Positions 1 to 4,734 of a stretch of 7,607 bases of DNA are shown here, piece by piece. Within the stretch, counting starts at the first letter, position 1; the number at the start of each line of letters is the position of its first letter. The notes under the pieces are model-generated. The model worked only from the letters and a program-made list of their open reading frames with translations, was not told where the DNA came from and did no database searches. The DNA comes from CAZOKO01 sp964580455 (lineage in GTDB: Bacteria > Desulfobacterota > WTBG01): NCBI GenBank assembly GCA_964580455.1, contig CAZOKO010000113.1, positions 1 through 7,607 on the forward strand, in the 5' to 3' direction. The position numbers and the translations under genes are program-made.

Positions 1-1917
1 TATTCTGTATTATCAATATTAGCATACATCTTGAGTTTTATTTGTATGCATTATTTCTTTGGACAGGCTGAGGCATTTAGTGCGATTATCCCGGTAATTG
101 CGATGGGATGGTTGTATGGGTCTAAAGCAGGAGTATTTTGCGCCTTACTTTGTTTCCCTGCCAACAGTATCCTATATACACTTTTTGGACTAAATTGGTT
201 TGAAAAATTAATATTAAGTGGTGGGGGTGCCGCAGGGAATATTGCCCTTATTGTAATCGGTGTTACAGTGGGGCGCATGAGTAGTTTAAACATGCATTTA
301 AAAGAGGAGCTTTATAATCGTAAGCGGGCTGAAGAGAAACTGAATGAAGCAAAAGATTATTTGGATAATGCATTTGAGAACTCATTAGATGCAATTATTA
401 TTTCTGATAACAATGGATATCTCACTAGGATTAACAAATCTTTTTTGAAAATGATTGGTGTTAAAGAAGATGAGATAATCGGAAAACACTTGGCTGAACT
501 CTCACCACTGGAAGAAGGAAATCATGAATCTACCACAGGGGAATCATTACAAATAGGTAGGGAGTATTTGGATAATGCTTTAGTATTCGCAGCAAAATTG
601 CTTGAAGAAGGAAAGATAGCAAATTATGAGAGCTATAATCGCAGCGACAAGAAAGTAGTGCCTGTTGAGTCAAATATGTCTTTATTATACAACGAAAAAG
701 GTGAACAACTTGGGGCGATAGGTATAATCAGAGACATCACCGAAAGGAAAAAGATGGAAAAACAGCTATTCCAATCAGAAAAGTTAAGGTCATTGGGAGA
801 ACTGGCAGGAGGAGTAGCCCATGATTTCAATAACGTATTAGCTGCTATCCTGGGCAGAGCACAGCTGTTAAAAATGTGCATAAAAACCACACAGGAGAAA
901 GAGGAAAGAAGAAAATCGGTAATTGAAATGAAGAGAGGTTTGGAAATTATTGAGCAAGCTGCCTTAGATGGTGCAGAGACTGTTAGAAGGATTCAGGAGT
1001 TTTCTCGCAAGAGGGAAGATGATAAATATTTTAGAAAAGTTGACTTAAATGAGATTATAGAACATGCCCTGGAGTTTACCCAATCAAGGTGGAAGGATGA
1101 TGCTGAGTCAAAGGGGATAAAAATTAGAATTGTTAAAGAGCTTTCTCCTCTTTCTCCTACAGCAGGATGTGCCTCAGAGCTAAGAGAAGTATTTACCAAT
1201 CTTATCAACAATGCCTTGGATGCCATGCCTCAGGGTGGTCAAATTAAGATCAAGACCTTTAAGGAAAACAGCCATATTTCAATTGAAGTAGAAGATACGG
1301 GTACCGGTATTCCAGAATCCATACGAAATAGGATCTTTGACCCTTTCTTCACTACCAAAGGTGTACAGTCTACTGGTTTGGGTATGAGTGTCTCTTATGG
1401 AATTATTAATCGTCATAAAGGAACTGTCAAGGTAGATGGTGTTGAAGGTGAGGGAACCACTTTTACCATAAAACTTCCAATCATTAAGGATATAGGTAAG
1501 GAAGAAGGAGTAAAACCCATGCCAGACAAAAAAAGGAAAGCCAGTATTTTGGTTATTGAAGATGAAGAGGAGGTACGTAATCTCCTCTCTGATATCCTAA
1601 TTAAGGGTGGTCATGATGTTGAAATTGCTATTGATGGAAGCAAGGGTGTAGAAATGTTTAAGGAGAAGAAATTTGATCTGGTTTTTACCGATTTGGGAAT
1701 GCCTGGTATGTCTGGCTGGCAGGTAGCAGAAAAGATTAAAAGCATTAAAGGGGGAATACCTGTAGCCATGATTACCGGATGGGGCATAACCCTGGAGGAA
1801 CCACAGAGAAGAGAAAGTGGGGTTGATCTCATTATTAAAAAACCCTTCCATGTAGATCAGGTTCTCAGATTAGTTCAAGAAGGTATGGCACTCAATGATC
1901 GTTTTAAAGAGGTTTGA
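1..1917 (+). CDS. Hybrid sensor histidine kinase (membrane sensor, PAS, HisKA, HATPase, receiver), 5' partial
   Basis: Membrane-bound hybrid kinase; its signal is unknown. The frame is open back to base 1 and the first residues already look like a membrane helix, so the start lies outside the window; the TTG at 31 and later ATGs are not credible starts. Counting the codon at base 1 as residue 1: hydrophobic segments at about 1-21, 25-40, 43-63 and 70-91; a basic/acidic linker; one PAS domain at about 121-248 ending in ITERKK; an H-box with GGVAHDFNN, phospho-acceptor H274; N-box around N400 (TNLINNALD); G1 box DTGTG at 432-436; FDPFF at 446; G2 box STGLGM at 457. A receiver follows at about 515-630 with acidic E520/D521, phospho-acceptor D564, T592 and K614. 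No output domain follows the receiver, so phosphate probably passes to a separate partner. The next recognisable gene is unrelated mazG, so it looks like an orphan kinase. Confidence 0.93.
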   Translation, partial: YSVLSILAYILSFICMHYFFGQAEAFSAIIPVIAMGWLYGSKAGVFCALLCFPANSILYTLFGLNWFEKLILSGGGAAGNIALIVIGVTVGRMSSLNMHLKEELYNRKRAEEKLNEAKDYLDNAFENSLDAIIISDNNGYLTRINKSFLKMIGVKEDEIIGKHLAELSPLEEGNHESTTGESLQIGREYLDNALVFAAKLLEEGKIANYESYNRSDKKVVPVESNMSLLYNEKGEQLGAIGIIRDITERKKMEKQLFQSEKLRSLGELAGGVAHDFNNVLAAILGRAQLLKMCIKTTQEKEERRKSVIEMKRGLEIIEQAALDGAETVRRIQEFSRKREDDKYFRKVDLNEIIEHALEFTQSRWKDDAESKGIKIRIVKELSPLSPTAGCASELREVFTNLINNALDAMPQGGQIKIKTFKENSHISIEVEDTGTGIPESIRNRIFDPFFTTKGVQSTGLGMSVSYGIINRHKGTVKVDGVEGEGTTFTIKLPIIKDIGKEEGVKPMPDKKRKASILVIEDEEEVRNLLSDILIKGGHDVEIAIDGSKGVEMFKEKKFDLVFTDLGMPGMSGWQVAEKIKSIKGGIPVAMITGWGITLEEPQRRESGVDLIIKKPFHVDQVLRLVQEGMALNDRFKEV

Positions 1918-1975
1918 GAGGGGCTATTGTAGTGAAAAAGAGGCCAACTTAAAAGCCCATTATTTGGAAGGATTT

Positions 1976-1980
1976 AAGGA
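1976..1980 (+). promoter_or_regulatory. Shine-Dalgarno of the 60-codon orphan ORF
   Basis: AAGGA lies 8 nt upstream of the ATG at 1989. This spacing is near-ideal and is the main evidence that the short downstream ORF is translated. Confidence 0.5.
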
Positions 1981-1988
1981 AAAAAGTT

Positions 1989-2171
1989 ATGAGGAGAGAA
2001 GTTAAGGGGGTTGACGAAGCATTAGAGATTTTAGAAACAAATTGTGTTTATTGGATAACCACAAACAGAATTGAAAACAGTTTATGGGAAAGAGGCGTGG
2101 CTTTTTTCGATAGAAGTCATTGCCGTGTTGCTTATTATGATGAGGTACATAACGTACTTTCAATTCACTAA
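1989..2171 (+). CDS. Small hypothetical protein, 60 aa
   Basis: I do not recognise a family. The ORF starts with ATG preceded by a well-placed AAGGA and ends with TAA just 12 nt before the convergent mazG stop. The product is soluble-looking, with no signal peptide or membrane helix. An amphipathic N-terminal stretch (about residues 5-17, rich in E, A, L) is followed by an aromatic- and valine-rich part likely to form beta strands (CVYWITTNRIE, then GVAFFDRSHCRVAYYDE). It has two cysteines (residues 19 and 46) and several histidines but no CxxC metal motif. It lies 71 nt after the kinase stop on the same strand and could be co-transcribed with it. Codon use looks ordinary and no longer protein appears to be interrupted here. 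It could be a small regulator, a remnant, or a chance ORF. Confidence 0.5.
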   Translation: MRREVKGVDEALEILETNCVYWITTNRIENSLWERGVAFFDRSHCRVAYYDEVHNVLSIH

Positions 2172-2183
2172 AAAGTATATATT

Positions 2184-2975
2184 TTAATATTTTTTTTCAA
2201 ACTCTTTAGCCTTCTCCCATAATTTATCCATTTCTTTAAGGGATGTCTGTTTTATATCTCGATCGGCATCACGTAATGATTTTTCAATGTAGTGGAATCG
2301 GTTTATAAACTTTTTATTGGTTTTCCTGAGTGCTTTCTCGGAATCCATTTTCATAAACCTTCCAAGATTTACCAGAGAGAACAAAAGATCCCCCAGCTCA
2401 TTTTCTATCGCTCTTTTTTCTTTGTCTTCAATGCTCTTTTTTAGCTCTCCCAATTCTTCTTCGATTTTACTGATTACCTGTTTGGGAGTTTCCCAATCAA
2501 ATCCTACGCGGGACGCCTTTTGAGTGAGAAGTTGAGCCTGGAAGAGTGCGGGCAGGAACTCATGGACACCATCTAAGATAGAGTTGCCAGCGGTTGGTTT
2601 ACCCTCTGCTTCTTTGATTTTACGCCAGTTGGTTTTTACCTCGTCAGCGTCTTTGACGCTTTTGTTTTCAAAAACATGAGGATGACGTTTGATCATCTTA
2701 TTCATCACTGTGTCAATCACTTCATAGATGTCAAAAACATCTCTCTCACAAAATATATCTACCAGAAAAGCAATTAAAAAGAGAAGATCACCCAGCTCTT
2801 CTTTAATCTTTGAAGAATCATTCAGATCGATAGCATCGAGCACTTCATAGGCTTCGCCAATAAGATAAGATTTGAGATCAGATACTTTCTGTTTCCTATC
2901 CCAGGGACAGCCTTCAGGCCCCCTTAATCTTCTAACCAGTGCCATGAGTTCTTCCAAATTATTTTTGCTTTTCAT
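2184..2975 (-). CDS. mazG: Nucleoside triphosphate pyrophosphohydrolase MazG
   Basis: Cytoplasmic enzyme that hydrolyses (d)NTPs to the monophosphate and pyrophosphate, cleansing the nucleotide pool; in E. coli it also affects ppGpp levels. I place the start at the ATG at 2975-2973, giving 263 aa, the E. coli MazG length. It is preceded by GGAAGGG, and the family pattern (LRGPEGCPWD) begins 17 residues later. The frame stays open to an ATG at 3086, but those 37 extra residues do not resemble the family. Two tandem MazG domains are visible. The N-terminal one has GEAYE at 40-44, ELGD at 60-63 and HPHVF at 98-102; its first expected Glu is Gly40. The C-terminal one keeps the full metal-binding set: EELGE at 173-177 and ELGD at 193-196, after VGFDW at 157-161. 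The gene is transcribed divergently from yjbQ and convergently with the small ORF. No mazEF toxin genes are nearby. Confidence 0.95.
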   Translation of the reverse strand: MKSKNNLEELMALVRRLRGPEGCPWDRKQKVSDLKSYLIGEAYEVLDAIDLNDSSKIKEELGDLLFLIAFLVDIFCERDVFDIYEVIDTVMNKMIKRHPHVFENKSVKDADEVKTNWRKIKEAEGKPTAGNSILDGVHEFLPALFQAQLLTQKASRVGFDWETPKQVISKIEEELGELKKSIEDKEKRAIENELGDLLFSLVNLGRFMKMDSEKALRKTNKKFINRFHYIEKSLRDADRDIKQTSLKEMDKLWEKAKEFEKKY

Positions 2976-2981
2976 CGAGTG

Positions 2982-2988
2982 CCCTTCC
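2982..2988 (-). promoter_or_regulatory. Shine-Dalgarno fixing the mazG start at 2975
   Basis: On the minus strand GGAAGGG sits 6 nt upstream of the ATG at 2975-2973. It supports the 263-residue MazG over the longer in-frame form starting at 3086. Confidence 0.55.
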
Positions 2989-3089
2989 GCTAACCAGCTG
3001 CAATTCAAAGGTTTTAAATTATGTTTTTCCGGATGAAAATACTTGCATTTAAAGTTCTTGTATGATAGGAAATTCAATACATCCAAAGG

Positions 3090-3137
3090 AAAAAGACTAT
3101 GTCCCCGTTGTTTTGAACAGCGGGGCTGTTCACTTTT
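3090..3137. repeat. Imperfect palindrome with two alternative hairpins (possibly REP-like)
   Basis: The core stem pairs 3103-3112 (CCCCGTTGTT) with 3116-3125 (AACAGCGGGG): ten pairs including one G-T, with a 3-nt loop. The outer arms AAAAG (3091-3095) and CTTTT (3133-3137) also match. The same AACAGC at 3116-3121 can instead pair with GCTGTT at 3125-3130 around GGG, so the two hairpins exclude each other. The element lies in the divergent mazG/yjbQ spacer, in the probable yjbQ 5' leader. The TGTCCCCG-type half-sites recall, from memory only, dispersed REP palindromes found in several anaerobic lineages. It is not followed by a good T-run, so I do not call it a terminator. Confidence 0.45.
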
Positions 3138-3164
3138 AAACCTTTTATGCCGATAAGAAATAGA

Positions 3165-3584
3165 ATGAATATTGTATACAATACTATTTCTTTTAATACC
3201 AGTAGCAAAACAGATATCATCGATATTACTCCTGAGGTAGAGGATAAGGTGGTGTCCTCAGGGATAAGCGATGGAAACCTCCTGCTTTTTATCTCAGGTT
3301 CTACAGCCTCTATTACTACTATAGAATATGAATCTGGTGTAATAAACGATTTAAAAAGAGCCATTGAACGGATAGCTCCTCAAGATGTGCAGTATGAGCA
3401 CGACCGCAGGTGGGGAGATGGCAATGGCTACTCCCATGTAAGAGCTGCTCTCATGGGAGCTTCTTTACATGTTCCCATAAGAGAGAGCAGGTTGCTGCTG
3501 GGTACCTGGCAGCAAATTGTTTTGCTTGATTTTGATAACCGTCCCAGAAGGAGAGAGGTTCAAGTTCAGATTTTAGGTGTCTGA
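3165..3584 (+). CDS. yjbQ: YjbQ/UPF0047 family protein (secondary thiamine-phosphate synthase type)
   Basis: Small cytoplasmic protein of the YjbQ family. E. coli YjbQ can supply weak thiamine-phosphate synthase activity; the natural role is unsettled. I chose the ATG at 3165 (139 aa) because the family N-terminus, about 17 residues before IDITPE, then fits; an in-frame ATG at 3147 adds six residues and neither has a strong ribosome site. Visible motifs: IDITPEV at 19-25, STASITTIE at 46-54, YEHD at 77-80, DGNGYSHVRAALMGASL at 85-101, LGTWQQ at 112-117 and RPRRREV at 126-132. The usual His of the HTT/HTS motif is Gly45 here (SGSTA), while H79 and H91 remain. I recall this SGSTA...DGNGHSHVR pattern as a recurrent YjbQ subtype rather than a local defect. 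The stop precedes the likely phoH start by 37 nt, so yjbQ probably heads the phoH-pgpH-ybeY operon. Confidence 0.9.
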   Translation: MNIVYNTISFNTSSKTDIIDITPEVEDKVVSSGISDGNLLLFISGSTASITTIEYESGVINDLKRAIERIAPQDVQYEHDRRWGDGNGYSHVRAALMGASLHVPIRESRLLLGTWQQIVLLDFDNRPRRREVQVQILGV

Positions 3585-3610
3585 TTCTAAAAGTTATAAT
3601 CATCATTTTA

Positions 3611-3616
3611 AAGGAG
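3611..3616 (+). promoter_or_regulatory. Shine-Dalgarno for a TTG start of phoH
   Basis: AAGGAG lies 5 nt before TTG at 3622. It is the best ribosome site in the phoH region and favours TTG 3622 over the GTG at 3577, which has no comparable site and would overlap yjbQ by 8 nt. Confidence 0.6.
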
Positions 3617-3621
3617 TTTTA

Positions 3622-4602
3622 TTGGCTAAGAAAGGTATAGAAACTACTTCAAAATTGGTTTTTGAAGAAAACAACCTCGTAAAGACCCTGCTTGGGGAAT
3701 ACGATGAAAACTTGAAATTTATAGAAAATGCCCTAAAAGTTAAGATTAATGTAAGAAGTAACACCATTAGTATTCATGGAGAGACAGGTGATGTTCAATT
3801 AACCAAGAGATTATTGCAAGAGCTCTATTTCCTTATTGAATCCAAACATTCTGTTTACCATAATGAGATTAATTATGCTATCAAGATCTTGAAAGATGAT
3901 GAAACTGCTAATTTAAAAAATATCTTTCTGGATACTATTCATGTTTCTCCTAAACAAAGACTGATTTCACCAAAAAGCATTGTTCAAAAACAGTATATTG
4001 ATGCCATAAGACAATACGATATAGTCGTCAGCATTGGACCAGCAGGAACTGGTAAGACCTATTTAGCCATGGCTATGGCTATTTCCGCACTGATTAAAAA
4101 AGAGATTGATCGAATTATTTTAACCAGACCGGCTGTGGAGGCTGGTGAAAAACTGGGATTCTTACCTGGGGATCTTTATGAGAAGGTCAATCCCTATCTC
4201 AGGCCTTTATATGATGCACTGCACGATATGATAGATTTAGGCAAAGCTTCCAAATTGCTCCAGAAGGGTATTATTGAGGTTGCACCGCTGGCTTTCATGA
4301 GAGGCCGTACATTAAATGACTCTTTTGTAATCCTGGATGAGGCTCAGAACACAACTTCTGAACAAATGAAGATGTTCCTCACGCGGTTGGGGTTTAGTTC
4401 CAAAGCAGTCATTACTGGAGATATTACGCAGACAGATCTGCCTGCTGGAAAACCTTCGGGATTAATAGAGATCCAAAAAATACTGGCGGATATCGAAGGG
4501 ATAAAGTTTGTTTACTTCTCAGAAAAAGATGTTGTCAGGCACCCTTTGGTACAAGAAATCATCGTAGCCTACGATAAAGCTGAAACCAGATTGAATAACT
4601 GA
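3622..4602 (+). CDS. phoH: PhoH family ATPase (PhoH/YbeZ type)
   Basis: Cytoplasmic P-loop ATPase of the PhoH/YbeZ family, related to helicase-type NTPases; E. coli YbeZ works with YbeY in RNA metabolism. With the TTG start at 3622, chosen for its AAGGAG site, the protein is 326 aa, normal for PhoH proteins (about 320-350). The alternative GTG at 3577 would add 15 residues. An N-terminal KH-like part (about 1-85; DENLKFIENAL, then NTISIHGE) precedes the ATPase domain. Walker A is GPAGTGKT at 139-146. TRPAVEAGEKLGFLPGD follows, then Walker B ILDEAQN with D239/E240, and the sensor-like TGDITQTDLP at 265-274. All key residues are intact. The gene follows yjbQ by 37 nt. A 132-nt gap with a hairpin repeat separates it from pgpH, and ybeY comes after that, the conserved phoH-yqfF-ybeY order. 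Identity is certain; start codon moderately so. Confidence 0.96.
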   Translation: MAKKGIETTSKLVFEENNLVKTLLGEYDENLKFIENALKVKINVRSNTISIHGETGDVQLTKRLLQELYFLIESKHSVYHNEINYAIKILKDDETANLKNIFLDTIHVSPKQRLISPKSIVQKQYIDAIRQYDIVVSIGPAGTGKTYLAMAMAISALIKKEIDRIILTRPAVEAGEKLGFLPGDLYEKVNPYLRPLYDALHDMIDLGKASKLLQKGIIEVAPLAFMRGRTLNDSFVILDEAQNTTSEQMKMFLTRLGFSSKAVITGDITQTDLPAGKPSGLIEIQKILADIEGIKFVYFSEKDVVRHPLVQEIIVAYDKAETRLNN

Positions 4603-4639
4603 TAAATATCTAACCAGATCATAAAGGTAATTAGCAAAT

Positions 4640-4690
4640 CCCCCCTTTACTAAAGGGGGGAATGTGAGGGACATCATTAGAGGGATGATG
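4640..4690. repeat. GC-rich hairpin repeat between phoH and pgpH
   Basis: The gap 4603-4734 holds a perfect 9-bp stem, CCCCCCTTT (4640-4648) with AAAGGGGGG (4652-4660) around a 3-nt loop. A second, weaker stem follows: CATCAT (4672-4677) with ATGATG (4685-4690). No T-run follows on either strand, so a classical intrinsic terminator is unlikely. The CCCCCTTT/AAAGGGGG palindrome recalls short dispersed intergenic repeats seen in many environmental bacteria; that likeness is from memory. In the transcript it could stabilise the phoH 3' end or reduce read-through to pgpH. Confidence 0.6.
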
Positions 4691-4734
4691 GGAACAATTT
4701 AATGTCCTGAATAACTTTACGACAAAGACAAGAT

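Noticed and set aside
1932..1952. Six-codon GTG leader peptide between the kinase and the small ORF
   Set aside because: It is too short to distinguish from chance, and no regulatory structure follows it.
2172..2200. Possible bidirectional terminator between the small ORF and mazG
   Set aside because: An eight-T run is present (2190-2197), but the only stem I can draw is all A-T with a mismatch, too weak to call.
2976..3086. 37-residue N-terminal extension of MazG in the same frame
   Set aside because: It does not resemble MazG, and a GGAAGGG site next to ATG 2975 gives the standard 263-residue protein.
2989..3164. Sigma-70 promoters for mazG and yjbQ in the divergent spacer
   Set aside because: Only poor -35/-10 pairs were found by eye (for example TTGCAT with TATGAT at a 12-nt spacing), so none is reported.
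3074..3364. Minus-strand open frame over the spacer and the start of yjbQ
   Set aside because: It is antisense to a clear yjbQ gene, has no family resemblance, and looks like a shadow frame.
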